Source of the DNA: Cellvibrio sp. OA-2007
GTDB lineage: Bacteria > Pseudomonadota > Gammaproteobacteria > Pseudomonadales > Cellvibrionaceae
Direction: 5' to 3'
Length of the DNA: 64,000 bases
Assembly (NCBI RefSeq): GCF_000953825.1
Contig: NZ_BBUL01000096.1
Coordinates: 62,001-126,000 of the forward strand
Every line of letters begins with the position of its first letter. The first letter of the stretch is position 1. The notes beneath the pieces were generated by a model, which worked only from the letters and a program-made list of their open reading frames with translations, did no database searches and was not told where the DNA came from. Below are positions 17,940 to 26,767 of this stretch, piece after piece. A program made the translations under genes and the position numbers.

Positions 17940-19055
17940 ATGCTAGCAGTCGGCTTATGGCCAACAAGATCGATCAAAACCCCTGCAGGCTTGCTGTGCG
18001 GCGCGCTGCTACTTTGCCTCTTGCCACTGATAAGCACTGCGCAAGAGCCGGAAGAAAACGCAGAATCATCGGCAGCGAGCAGCGCAGCCAGCTCCAGCAG
18101 CAAATCCTCCGAGGCGCCGCTTTATCCATCCCGCACCATGCGCAACAAAAGTTTATTTGCCGATGAGATCAAAGATGAAGCCCAATGGCTGGACACAGAA
18201 CACGGGAAAATCCTCGCGCTCTATCGCCCTACCGAGGCCAAAAAGACGCTGGGTGTACTGATTCTGTTTCACGCCGCCGAAAACCCGCAATTCTGGCCGC
18301 CCATGCTGGAAAACCTGCGCGCCAATCTGCCCCGCTACGGCTGGGAGACACTGGCGATTAGCTTGCCGCATAAGTATCCAGCCCCAATTCCGGCGCGACC
18401 AAGTTCGTCGTCATTTAGCGCATCAGCATCTAGCGCAAGCGGTGAAACTGAGGACAACACAGAAGATGCCGCACCTGCAGACGAAACTGCCGCTCAAGAA
18501 GAAGCGGTAGCCGCCGCATCCAGCAGCGCACCCGGCTCGTCGAGTGCTGCCTCCTCCAGTGTTGCGCGGGAAGTTCTGATCGCAACCTATGTCGAGGCGG
18601 CATTTGGCTTTCTCAAAGAGAAAGGGCGATTTAATGTAGTGGTATTAACAGACAACAGTTCTGCCCATCAAGTCCTGCAAAACTTACTGCCACAAGTCAA
18701 AGAGAATAAACGCGATGCCAGCGTAGTAGATGGCCCACTGCAAGCCTTGGTAATCACCAACCTGCAGCAACAAGAGCCGATCAGCAAAACCGAGTTGGAA
18801 GCTATTTTTAGTGCGGCGCAATTACCGGTGATGGATATCTTTTTTGCGCCAGACAATGCCGAGCAACACGACGCGCGCGAATTGCACCGCGCCATAGCTA
18901 TGCGCAAAAAGTTAGCCGATTACCAACAACACTTGATCGACACTCAACCCAAGATGGTGGAACAAGACCATCAAAGTTATTTGCTGGGGCGCGTGCGCGG
19001 TTTTATGAAACAAAAAGCCAGCGGCAGTGAGTTGACCAGCAACAACCCACAATAA
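17940..19055 (+). CDS. DUF3530-like alpha/beta-hydrolase-fold protein with serine-rich linkers
   Basis: This 371-residue exported protein has a signal peptide (hydrophobic residues 15-34). A poly-Ser/Ala linker at about 42-58 follows, then a region resembling DUF3530 ([34 protein letters not shown]), which has an alpha/beta-hydrolase-like core. A second low-complexity Ser/Ala/Glu insertion occupies about 154-208 inside the domain. No clear GxSxG nucleophile elbow is visible, so catalysis is doubtful. It is divergent from rpe, whose start lies about 80 bases away, and ends at a strong terminator. Confidence 0.7.
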   Translation: MLAVGLWPTRSIKTPAGLLCGALLLCLLPLISTAQEPEENAESSAASSAASSSSKSSEAPLYPSRTMRNKSLFADEIKDEAQWLDTEHGKILALYRPTEAKKTLGVLILFHAAENPQFWPPMLENLRANLPRYGWETLAISLPHKYPAPIPARPSSSSFSASASSASGETEDNTEDAAPADETAAQEEAVAAASSSAPGSSSAASSSVAREVLIATYVEAAFGFLKEKGRFNVVVLTDNSSAHQVLQNLLPQVKENKRDASVVDGPLQALVITNLQQQEPISKTELEAIFSAAQLPVMDIFFAPDNAEQHDARELHRAIAMRKKLADYQQHLIDTQPKMVEQDHQSYLLGRVRGFMKQKASGSELTSNNPQ

Positions 19056-19067
19056 TGCCCAAAATAA

Positions 19068-19100
19068 AAACGGGATCAGCCATTGACTGATCCCGTTTCT
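19068..19100 (+). terminator. Intrinsic terminator after the DUF3530-like gene
   Basis: AAACGGGATCAG (19068-19079) pairs perfectly with CTGATCCCGTTT (19087-19098) around a 7-base loop, followed by a T-rich tail. Confidence 0.85.
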
Positions 19101-19369
19101 TTAACGCACAAAGCTCAACACATCCCGTCCTGAACCTTGTAATCGCCTTTCATTTACATGACACAATTGAGTGAAAATGGCGATCCGAATTAGGCGCTTC
19201 CCTTGACCCTGCTTGGTCAACCTACCCTCCCTGACGACCTCCTTGTTAGAAGCCATTTTCAAGTAAACACAGGGTTGGGAATAGTCGCAAAATTCACTGA
19301 TTCATGTAGGAAATCAACTACAGCACGCTGCGGCTATTGGCTTATAAGCCCGAGGAAATAGGGCAAATC
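19101..19369. other. Gene-free stretch with nested inverted repeats
   Basis: No protein frame is convincing here. GAAAATGGC (19173-19181) is complementary to GCCATTTTC (19252-19260), and between them TTGACC (19203-19208) pairs with GGTCAA (19215-19220). A perfect 12-bp palindrome GGCTTATAAGCC lies at 19339-19350. These could fold as an RNA or mark a decayed repeat; no known RNA family is recognised. Confidence 0.35.
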
Positions 19370-20110
19370 TCAGGCTTTTTTGTAAGCCTCCATACGTTTA
19401 TGCAACTCGCCAACAACAGGAGCAACCGCGCCACGTGTCGCCAGGTAATGCACATTAAATAGCTGAAAATAATCCTGCAGTGCATTGGCGATACGCGGCT
19501 CACCCGCCATTTCCAAACATAAACTCGCCGCTTCTGCGGTCGATAAATAATGCTCTTGATGGGATTTACGCACCGCGTAGCCGCGCACCAAAGCCTCCGG
19601 CAATATCACACAGGGGATATTTTCCAGCCAACGGCTCAAATGAAACATCCGACCGCTCTGTTTCCAGGTGCCATCCAACACAACAAACGTATTGATTTTG
19701 CCGTCGTCCGGCAACTCAGCAATCAACTGGCGCGGCTTGGCACTGGCATCACTGGCATCCACCGGAAACACGATCAAACAGCGCCGCTGCGGATCACTTA
19801 ATAAAGCCAACAATTCCGGGGCTGGCTGGGTGCGACTCCAACAAAAAGCATGGGTCTGACGCGGCAAAATATCCGCAATCAAACGCCCGGTATTGGTGGG
19901 CTTAAACACCTCATCGGTATGCATCAACAGTACAAATTCCGAGCGCGCCGCCAACTCTGGTCGCCAAGGACAAAGACACGCAAATACCGCCAGCTGACAA
20001 GCCTCACAGCGCACCACCGACTTACCCCGCGCCAGAAATTCCCGCGTAGACAAGGCCAAACGCTGCGCGCGCAATTGCAGATATTGATTTGAATATTCGC
20101 CAACCATCAA
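19370..20110 (-). CDS. tapT: tRNA-uridine aminocarboxypropyltransferase (DTW domain)
   Basis: DTW-domain proteins of this type add the 3-amino-3-carboxypropyl group to uridine (acp3U47) of tRNAs, using S-adenosylmethionine. The 246-residue protein has an N-terminal cysteine cluster (Cys35, 38, 45, 47) and MHTDEVFKPTNTGRL. The signature VLDGTWKQSGRM is present, as are RKSHQEHYLSTAEA and a leucine-rich C-terminus, as in YfiP/TapT. It stands alone; its stop codon is read within a short AT-rich hairpin. Confidence 0.9.
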   Translation of the reverse strand: MMVGEYSNQYLQLRAQRLALSTREFLARGKSVVRCEACQLAVFACLCPWRPELAARSEFVLLMHTDEVFKPTNTGRLIADILPRQTHAFCWSRTQPAPELLALLSDPQRRCLIVFPVDASDASAKPRQLIAELPDDGKINTFVVLDGTWKQSGRMFHLSRWLENIPCVILPEALVRGYAVRKSHQEHYLSTAEAASLCLEMAGEPRIANALQDYFQLFNVHYLATRGAVAPVVGELHKRMEAYKKA

Positions 20111-20142
20111 TCACTCACAAAAAAACCATTGAACATTAGCGA

Positions 20143-20173
20143 CAAAAAAAAGCGCTCTCATGAGCGCCTTTTT
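20143..20173. terminator. Terminator after the TPR lipoprotein gene
   Basis: GCGCTC (20152-20157) pairs with GAGCGC (20162-20167) around TCAT, with an A-run on the left and a T-run on the right. On the minus strand it follows the lipoprotein stop by about 12 bases. Confidence 0.8.
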
Positions 20174-20184
20174 GGCAGATACAG

Positions 20185-20916
20185 TCACTGCGCCACCGGC
20201 ACCAATTGTACGCGTGGCGGGCTACCTAATTTGATGTCGCCGCGCACTCTATAACCCGGCACCGCATCGCGCATTTTTTGGTAGATCCAGCGCCCTTCCA
20301 CATCCGTGCGCGCAATGATAATCGCCAGACTCTTAGTTGCTTTTAGTTTTTGTGCGATTCCGGTTAGCTTGGCGATAATTTGCGGATCATCTTTGCCAAG
20401 CAAGCTCGCATCGAGTAAAAACTCATTTGCACCGCCACGATAAGGCTCTACTGGCGGGGCTGATTTAATTTGTTCCGCCAAACCGGTTGCTACTTCTTTA
20501 ATTAGCAAGTTGGTCGGATCAACAATGCGTGCATTATTGAGCATTGTGGTTGCCTGCGAGTAATTGCCACGAGCCGCCGCCTGACGGGCGAGATCTACAT
20601 AGCGCATAACAATACCCTGCAGGCCACCTTTGGCGCGGGTGTTATTGGGGTCTAACTTGAGTGCTGCACGAAAGTAATCATATGCGTTGTCATTGTGGGG
20701 TGTGAGTAGCTGGTCGTGCGCCAAGGTATATTCACCATTGAGAATCAACAGTTTTACTGCTTGCTGTTCTTTGGTAATGACGGGTTTAGGCTGCACTTGG
20801 GGCACAGGAGCGGGAGCAGGTTGTTTTTTTTGATTGGCATAAAAGGGAATCTGGCAAGCACTGAGCGAACACACCAAAACAGCCAATAAACCACTGCGAC
20901 CAATAGAATTACGCAT
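20185..20916 (-). CDS. TPR-containing lipoprotein of unknown function
   Basis: This 243-residue protein has a lipoprotein signal ending in LSAC (Cys21), then a Pro/Gln/Lys-rich linker. TPR-like helices follow (YDYFRAALKLDPNNTRAKGGL, then a second pair around residues 118-145 with ARGNYSQATTMLNNARIVDPTN). The C-terminal region lacks recognised motifs. I chose the ATG at 20916, which has GAAGGG upstream and gives the lipoprotein signal directly; the longer frame to 20979 would bury it. It is probably periplasmic or outer-membrane anchored. Its role is unknown. Confidence 0.8.
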   Translation of the reverse strand: MRNSIGRSGLLAVLVCSLSACQIPFYANQKKQPAPAPVPQVQPKPVITKEQQAVKLLILNGEYTLAHDQLLTPHNDNAYDYFRAALKLDPNNTRAKGGLQGIVMRYVDLARQAAARGNYSQATTMLNNARIVDPTNLLIKEVATGLAEQIKSAPPVEPYRGGANEFLLDASLLGKDDPQIIAKLTGIAQKLKATKSLAIIIARTDVEGRWIYQKMRDAVPGYRVRGDIKLGSPPRVQLVPVAQ

Positions 20917-21125
20917 AACACCCTTCTCGATAATCTCGTTAGACAATCCATACATTAATTTACCAGACCACCCGAACATCTAATCGCAAAAGAAAAACCA
21001 AACAGCGATAGAATGATCTTTATTACCGGTTGTCTACAGGCCGCGTATGTTACTGTAAGTCGCGTCGCCGGGCACCATTGCTCGCTCACGAACATTTACT
21101 TTTAAACCGGGAAGCTCCTCATACC

Positions 21126-22946
21126 ATGTTTAATTTGCATCAACCAAGATCTGGACTTGTGTATCGACTCAGCATGAACGCGCTAATGCTACTTGTCATG
21201 CTATTAGCCCAACCCAGCACTGCCGAGGATTTTTTAACGCAAAAAACCGGATCGTTCACCAGCAACAATGCATTGAATTCCAGCTTACTCGCCGGCCAAG
21301 ATGAATTTTTGCCCGTGGCCGAAGCATTCAAACCCAGTTACATCATCACGCAAGGCAGACTGGTTTTGCACTGGCAAATTGCAGAAGGTTACTACCTGTA
21401 TGAGGAGCGCTTTGTTTTTCGCCCCGACAGCAATATCCAACTAACTCCTTCTTATACCCCGGGTAAGATGAAGTATGACGAGCTGTTTGAACGCGAAACC
21501 ATGGTGCATTACCACGAGGTGTCGGCGAGCTTTGATTTAGCGGGCATCGACAAGGCATTTACGCTAAAGCTGGAGTATCAGGGTTGCGCCGATGCAGGCC
21601 TCTGTTATCCCCCGCAAAAACTGACACTGGCGATTGACCCCGCAAACGCCTTAGTGACGGAACAGGCCTTAAGCGCACCGCCACTTGCCGTTGAATCAAC
21701 AAGTGCAGCTATCGCATCATCCACCGCTACAACAACCGGTTCCAATTGGATCTTTCAGGCGATTATTTTTGCGCTGCTGGGCGGCATGATTTTGAATCTG
21801 ATGCCCTGCGTATTTCCGGTTCTCTCTATTAAGGTGATGAGTTTGGCAGCCGCAGACCGCTCGCGACTCGTCATCCACGGCTGGGTTTATACCCTTGGTA
21901 TTGTGCTGTGTTTTGTGGGCTTCGCTGTGGCTTTACTCATCGCACGCAGAGGTGGAGAAGCAATTGGCTGGGGCTTTCAGCTGCAGTCGCCGGGCCTCAT
22001 CGCCGCCCTCGCCTATTTGTTTTTTGTGATGGGCTTGAGCATGTCAGGCCTGATCAATGTTGGCAGCAGCCTGATGGGAACCGGCCAAAACCTGACCCAA
22101 AAATCCGGCCTGAGCGGCTCTTTCTTTACCGGCGTGTTGGCAGCCGTGGTCGCCAGCCCCTGCACCGCACCTTTTATGGGGGCCGCACTCGGTTTTGCCT
22201 TAACCCAACCAGCCATTGCCTGCCTTGCCGTATTTGCCGCCTTGGGTTTTGGCATGGCATTACCCTTATTAGTACTTTGTTACTTGCCCACGTTGGCCGA
22301 GCGCTTGCCCAAACCCGGGGCCTGGATGGATAACCTCAAGCAATTCCTCGCCTTTCCTCTTTACCTTAGTGCAATCTGGCTGCTGTGGGTTTTCGGCCGT
22401 CAAACCAGCGTTAGCGGTATGGCAGCACTCTGCGTTGGTGCTGTCGCCATCGCCTTTGGCTGCTGGCTATTAGGACGCGACGCGCGGGGATTTTGGCAGC
22501 TAGTGCGCCGGATTAGCATCGCCGCCAGTTGGATAATTGCAGTTGTCCTGGTTTGGCAAAGCTCCGCAAACCAAAACCAAACACCGACTGGCCGCTGGCA
22601 AGCTTACAGCCCTGAACTTGTCACCTCACTGCGCGCCGAAGGTCGGCCAGTATTTATCAACTTGACCGCTGATTGGTGCCTGACCTGCCTCGCCAATGAG
22701 CGAATTGCACTTCACACCCAGGCCGTTGAGCAAATCTTTGATGAGTTAAATGTGGCGACAATTAAAGGCGATTGGACGAATACTGACCCGAAAATCACTG
22801 AACTTCTGCAAGAATATGGTCGCAGTGGTGTGCCTTTGTACCTCTGGTTCCCCGCCGGCAGCACCGATAAAGCAATCGTTTTACCGCAACTGCTAACACA
22901 AGACCTGATTATCGACACACTAAAAGCGAAAATAACCGCAAAGTAA
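21126..22946 (+). CDS. dsbD: Protein-disulfide reductase DsbD
   Basis: DsbD carries electrons from cytoplasmic thioredoxin across the inner membrane to periplasmic disulfide isomerases and cytochrome c maturation. The 606-residue protein has a signal segment and the alpha domain with Cys154 and Cys160 (GCADAGLCYPP). The membrane domain carries Cys228 (LMPCVFPVLS) and Cys346 (ASPCTAPFMGA). The C-terminal thioredoxin domain has Cys518-Leu-Thr-Cys521. All three redox pairs are present. I prefer the ATG at 21126 over 21030 because the extra 32 residues are basic and unlike a leader. It is followed by a 316-base gap. Confidence 0.93.
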   Translation: MFNLHQPRSGLVYRLSMNALMLLVMLLAQPSTAEDFLTQKTGSFTSNNALNSSLLAGQDEFLPVAEAFKPSYIITQGRLVLHWQIAEGYYLYEERFVFRPDSNIQLTPSYTPGKMKYDELFERETMVHYHEVSASFDLAGIDKAFTLKLEYQGCADAGLCYPPQKLTLAIDPANALVTEQALSAPPLAVESTSAAIASSTATTTGSNWIFQAIIFALLGGMILNLMPCVFPVLSIKVMSLAAADRSRLVIHGWVYTLGIVLCFVGFAVALLIARRGGEAIGWGFQLQSPGLIAALAYLFFVMGLSMSGLINVGSSLMGTGQNLTQKSGLSGSFFTGVLAAVVASPCTAPFMGAALGFALTQPAIACLAVFAALGFGMALPLLVLCYLPTLAERLPKPGAWMDNLKQFLAFPLYLSAIWLLWVFGRQTSVSGMAALCVGAVAIAFGCWLLGRDARGFWQLVRRISIAASWIIAVVLVWQSSANQNQTPTGRWQAYSPELVTSLRAEGRPVFINLTADWCLTCLANERIALHTQAVEQIFDELNVATIKGDWTNTDPKITELLQEYGRSGVPLYLWFPAGSTDKAIVLPQLLTQDLIIDTLKAKITAK

Positions 22947-23262
22947 TTGCTTTTTGATTATTTTCGCCACACTTGCCTGCAACATTTTGCAACTTCTCAC
23001 ATCTTGCCGCTAACATGGGGGCAAGATGCGGGGATAATCGAGCAAAACGGCTATTTCCACCCCCCTGCTTAACACTATCACGAATAACTTCTTCAATCAT
23101 GCAGGCATTTTCTGCCATCTAAACAAAATTTCGCGGGCATCGTGGACATATCCTGCTTTTTGCGGCAAACTCCTCCCACTTTGAAATCCCCGGCAAGCTG
23201 AACTTGCGCTTTCGTTGCGAGTCTCAGCATAAAACCAGAATATCACCGCAGGATCACTGTTA
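22947..23262. other. Intergenic region before aroQ with a 9-bp hairpin
   Basis: No convincing gene is seen. CATCTTGCC (23000-23008) and GGCAAGATG (23020-23028) form a perfect hairpin with an 11-base loop but no T-run, so it is a weak terminator candidate for dsbD at best. The right end contains the leader of aroQ. Confidence 0.4.
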
Positions 23263-23703
23263 ATGGCAACCATTTTGGTACTTCACGGCCCCAATCTGAA
23301 TTTGTTAGGCCTGCGCGAACCAGACATCTATGGTGCAACTACGCTTGATGATATCAACCGCAATTTGACCCAAGTCGCCATAGCGGCTGGCCATCATCTG
23401 CAAACCCTGCAAAGCAACGCTGAATACGAACTGATTGACCGCATTCACGATGCGCGCAAAGAAGGTGTCGATTTCATCATCATCAATCCCGCTGCGTTTA
23501 CCCACACCAGTGTCGCCTTGCGCGATGCATTGTTAGGGGTCGGCATTCCATTTATCGAAGTACACCTATCCAACGTGCACAAACGCGAAGCCTTTCGTCA
23601 CCACTCTTATTTTTCTGATGTCGCCCACGGCGTCATCTGCGGTTTTGGTGCCACCAGTTATGAACTGGCACTACAAGCTGCATTCAAACTCGTTAAACAG
23701 TAA
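23263..23703 (+). CDS. aroQ: 3-dehydroquinate dehydratase, type II
   Basis: AroQ converts 3-dehydroquinate to 3-dehydroshikimate in the shikimate pathway. The 146-residue protein has [17 protein letters not shown] at the N-terminus. The catalytic loop and His region follow as [18 protein letters not shown] and [17 protein letters not shown], with the usual end [11 protein letters not shown]. It is placed directly before accB and accC, a conserved gammaproteobacterial order. Confidence 0.97.
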   Translation: MATILVLHGPNLNLLGLREPDIYGATTLDDINRNLTQVAIAAGHHLQTLQSNAEYELIDRIHDARKEGVDFIIINPAAFTHTSVALRDALLGVGIPFIEVHLSNVHKREAFRHHSYFSDVAHGVICGFGATSYELALQAAFKLVKQ

Positions 23704-23766
23704 CGCTTTTATTAATTTGGCCCTGCCAATAACAATCACAACACACCTTGTTACAGAGAGGATTTT

Positions 23767-24240
23767 ATGGATATTCGCAAAATTAAAAAATTGATCGAGC
23801 TGCTGGAAGAATCCAACATCGGCGAACTGGAAATCAAAGAAGGCGAAGAGTCTGTGCGCATCGCCCGTAACAGTGGCACCACCCAATACTTCAGCGCACC
23901 AGCGCCTGCTGGTTACGCTATGCCTGCAGCACCTGCCGCTGCAGCGCCAGCAGCAGCTCCGGTTGCGGCCGCACCTGCAGCAGCCCCAGCGGCACCGGCA
24001 ACTGCTGGCCATGTAGTGAAATCGCCAATGGTTGGCACCTTCTACCGTTCACCAAGCCCAGGCTCACCTATGTTTGTTGAAGTGGGCAAACACGTAAAAG
24101 CGGGCGACGTAATCTGCATTATCGAAGCGATGAAAATGATGAACCAAATCGAAGCCGACAAGACTGGCATCATCGAAGCGATTTTGGTGGAAGACGGCAA
24201 CCCAGTTGAATTCGATCAGCCTTTAGTGACCATTGTTTAA
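23767..24240 (+). CDS. accB: Biotin carboxyl carrier protein of acetyl-CoA carboxylase
   Basis: AccB carries the biotin that shuttles CO2 between biotin carboxylase and carboxyltransferase in fatty acid synthesis. The 157-residue protein has the N-terminal [16 protein letters not shown] helix and a flexible Ala/Pro linker at about 50-80. The C-terminal biotinyl domain contains EAMKMMNQ, whose Lys is biotinylated. It lies 58 bases before accC; GAGAGG precedes its ATG. Confidence 0.97.
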   Translation: MDIRKIKKLIELLEESNIGELEIKEGEESVRIARNSGTTQYFSAPAPAGYAMPAAPAAAAPAAAPVAAAPAAAPAAPATAGHVVKSPMVGTFYRSPSPGSPMFVEVGKHVKAGDVICIIEAMKMMNQIEADKTGIIEAILVEDGNPVEFDQPLVTIV

Positions 24241-24298
24241 TCAACCATTGCGGTTGCCTGCAGGGCACCCCAATCGCTAATCGCTGAGGAACTGGTTT

Positions 24299-25639
24299 AT
24301 GTTCGATAAAATTTTGATCGCCAATCGCGGCGAAATCGCATTGCGTGTATTGCGTGCGTGCAAGGAAATGGGCATCAAGACAGTTGCTGTCCATTCACAA
24401 ATTGACCGCGATTTAAAACACGTACGCCTGGCAGATGAATCCGTCTGTATTGGCCCAAACCCATCACCCAAAAGCTACTTAAATGTACCGGCAATTATCG
24501 CCGCGATGGAAATCACCGATTCCGAAGCCGTTCACCCCGGCTACGGCTTTCTCGCTGAAAACGCTGACTTTGCCGAGCGCGTGCAAAAAAGCGGCTTCAC
24601 CTTTATCGGACCAGATCCAGCGGTAATCCGCATGATGGGCGACAAGGTTGAAGCGATTAAAGCAATGAAAAAAGCGGGCGTTCCTACCGTACCAGGTTCA
24701 GATGGCCCACTGCCAGAAGACCCTGAAGAGTGCATGAAGATCGCCAAGCGCATCGGCTACCCAATTATCATCAAAGCCGCCGCTGGTGGCGGTGGTCGCG
24801 GTATGCGCGTAGTGCACACCGAAGCGGCACTGATCAACTCCATCCATGTAACCCAAGGCGAAGCTAAAGCTGCCTTTGGCGATGACACTGTGTACATGGA
24901 GAAATTTTTACAGAACCCACGTCACGTGGAAGTGCAAATTCTGTCTGACGGCCAAGGCCACGCGATCCACTTGGGTGACCGCGATTGCTCACTGCAACGC
25001 CGCCACCAAAAAGTACTGGAAGAAGCACCCGCTCCCGGCATTCCGCAAGATGTGCGCGAAGCGACCTATGCCGCTTGCACCAAAGCCTGTATTGATATTG
25101 GCTACAAAGGCGCCGGTACTTTTGAATTCTTGTACGAAGATGGCCGTTTCTACTTTATCGAGATGAACACCCGTATTCAGGTTGAGCATCCGGTATCCGA
25201 AATGGTGACCGGCATCGATTTGATCAAGGAGCAAATCCGCGTTTGTTCGGGCTTGCCACTGTCAATCAAACAATCCGATGTGATCATTCGCGGTCACTCG
25301 TTTGAATGCCGTATCAACGCAGAAGACCCGAAAACCTTTATGCCCTGCCCCGGCCTGGTAAAAGGTTTCCATGCGCCGGGCGGCTTAGGTGTGCGAGTGG
25401 ATTCACACTTGTACAATGGTTATACCGTGCCGCCGAATTACGACTCAATGATCGCGAAAATTATCACCTATGGTGATACCCGCGAGATCGCCCTGAGCCG
25501 TATGCGCAACGCACTGGATGAAACCATTGTCGACGGCATTCGTACCAATATCCCGCTGCAGCAAATGCTGGTGCGGGACCCGGAATTCCGCAAAGGTGGC
25601 GTAAACATCCACTATCTGGAAAAGAAATTGGCGGAGTAA
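24299..25639 (+). CDS. accC: Biotin carboxylase of acetyl-CoA carboxylase
   Basis: AccC carboxylates AccB-bound biotin with ATP and bicarbonate. The 446-residue protein has [19 protein letters not shown] at the N-terminus. The ATP-grasp glycine-rich loop [12 protein letters not shown] and the [14 protein letters not shown] signature with its catalytic residues follow, and then [10 protein letters not shown]. It forms the accBC pair and ends at a clear intrinsic terminator. Confidence 0.97.
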   Translation: MFDKILIANRGEIALRVLRACKEMGIKTVAVHSQIDRDLKHVRLADESVCIGPNPSPKSYLNVPAIIAAMEITDSEAVHPGYGFLAENADFAERVQKSGFTFIGPDPAVIRMMGDKVEAIKAMKKAGVPTVPGSDGPLPEDPEECMKIAKRIGYPIIIKAAAGGGGRGMRVVHTEAALINSIHVTQGEAKAAFGDDTVYMEKFLQNPRHVEVQILSDGQGHAIHLGDRDCSLQRRHQKVLEEAPAPGIPQDVREATYAACTKACIDIGYKGAGTFEFLYEDGRFYFIEMNTRIQVEHPVSEMVTGIDLIKEQIRVCSGLPLSIKQSDVIIRGHSFECRINAEDPKTFMPCPGLVKGFHAPGGLGVRVDSHLYNGYTVPPNYDSMIAKIITYGDTREIALSRMRNALDETIVDGIRTNIPLQQMLVRDPEFRKGGVNIHYLEKKLAE

Positions 25640-25656
25640 AGCTGCCAATTGACCTG

Positions 25657-25683
25657 AAGGGCGCGATTTATCGCGCCCTTTTA
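25657..25683 (+). terminator. Intrinsic terminator after accC
   Basis: AAGGGCGCGA (25657-25666) pairs with TCGCGCCCTT (25671-25680) around TTTA, then TT follows. The short T tail makes it moderately strong. Confidence 0.75.
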
Positions 25684-25748
25684 CATTGCGTCACTACGTA
25701 TTTGCGCCCATCATTTCAGCTCCACATTTATCAGCAAGAATTTACTTT

Positions 25749-26630
25749 ATGCCTTGGTTACAACTCAAAATTATCAGCTCGCGCCGCTATGCAGAATCTC
25801 TCGAAGATTCACTGCTCGCCTGCGGCGCAGCGTCCGTTACCCTGCAAGATAATGCCGATCAGCCCATTCTGGAACCCGGTTTAGGCGAAACCCCACTCTG
25901 GGACAGCGTAAAGATAACCGGTCTGTTTGATGCAGAAATCGATACCGCCAAAACAATTGCCATCGCCGAGCGGCGCTTTGGCAATCCGCTGCCTGAACAT
26001 TATTGGGAGCAGCTGGAAGATAAGGATTGGGAGCGGGAATGGATGGCCAACTATCAAGCCATCCGCTGCGGCGAACGCCTGTGGATTTGCCCCAGCTGGC
26101 AGCAGCCACCGGAACCAGACAAAGTTAATCTGATGCTCGACCCCGGCCTCGCATTTGGTACAGGCACCCACCCCACTACATTTTTGTGCATGCAGTGGAT
26201 CGATCAGCAGGATTTCACCGACAAAGAGGTTATCGACTACGGCTGTGGCTCAGGAATTCTCGGCATAGCCACCCTCTTGTTGGGAGCCAAAAAAGTCATC
26301 GGCGTGGATATAGATCCGCAAGCCTTGCTTGCCACCACCGAAAACGCCAAGCGCAATCAGCTGCCGGAAGATGCAATGCCGGTCTACTTGCCACCCCAAT
26401 GTCCGGCAGTACAGGTAGACGTAATGCTCGCCAACATACTCGCTGGCCCACTGGCAGAACTTGCACCTGCACTGAGTGCCATGACCAAAATTGGGGGGAA
26501 ACTCTGCCTTTCAGGGATTTTATCGGTGCAGGCTGAATCAGTCATGGCGGCCTATAGACCCTGGTTTGTGTTTGACCCTATCGCCGAGCAAGAAGAGTGG
26601 GTGCGTTTAACCGCCACAAAGGTGAGCTAG
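25749..26630 (+). CDS. prmA: Ribosomal protein L11 methyltransferase
   Basis: PrmA trimethylates ribosomal protein L11. The 293-residue protein has the small N-terminal L11-binding domain (MPWLQLKIISSRRY) and the linker motif LDPGLAFGTGTHPTT. The SAM-binding VIDYGCGSGILGIA and the NILAGPL motif complete the fold. I chose the ATG at 25749, which gives the usual 293 residues, over the frame from 25686. It follows accC as in many gammaproteobacteria. Confidence 0.96.
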   Translation: MPWLQLKIISSRRYAESLEDSLLACGAASVTLQDNADQPILEPGLGETPLWDSVKITGLFDAEIDTAKTIAIAERRFGNPLPEHYWEQLEDKDWEREWMANYQAIRCGERLWICPSWQQPPEPDKVNLMLDPGLAFGTGTHPTTFLCMQWIDQQDFTDKEVIDYGCGSGILGIATLLLGAKKVIGVDIDPQALLATTENAKRNQLPEDAMPVYLPPQCPAVQVDVMLANILAGPLAELAPALSAMTKIGGKLCLSGILSVQAESVMAAYRPWFVFDPIAEQEEWVRLTATKVS

Positions 26631-26767
26631 TTGGCATTGCCGATGGAGAATACAACGACCGGCTGTCGCTGGAATTTACCCTGCGGCTCCCGCTAGTTAC
26701 ACTGTTAAACTGCACCAAGAAACTGACCGGGGTTCTCCTGCCCCTTTGTGTTAAGAGCCAATAAACC

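Noticed and set aside
21908-22333. A 141-residue frame overlapping dsbD in another frame
   Set aside because: DsbD motifs are continuous across this stretch; the frame is Arg/Pro-rich in the manner of shifted coding DNA.
22909-23118. A 69-residue minus-strand frame after dsbD
   Set aside because: No ribosome binding site or recognisable fold; it overlaps the dsbD end.
23895-24005. Repeated Ala/Pro codons in accB as a tandem repeat
   Set aside because: This is the normal flexible linker of biotin carboxyl carrier proteins.
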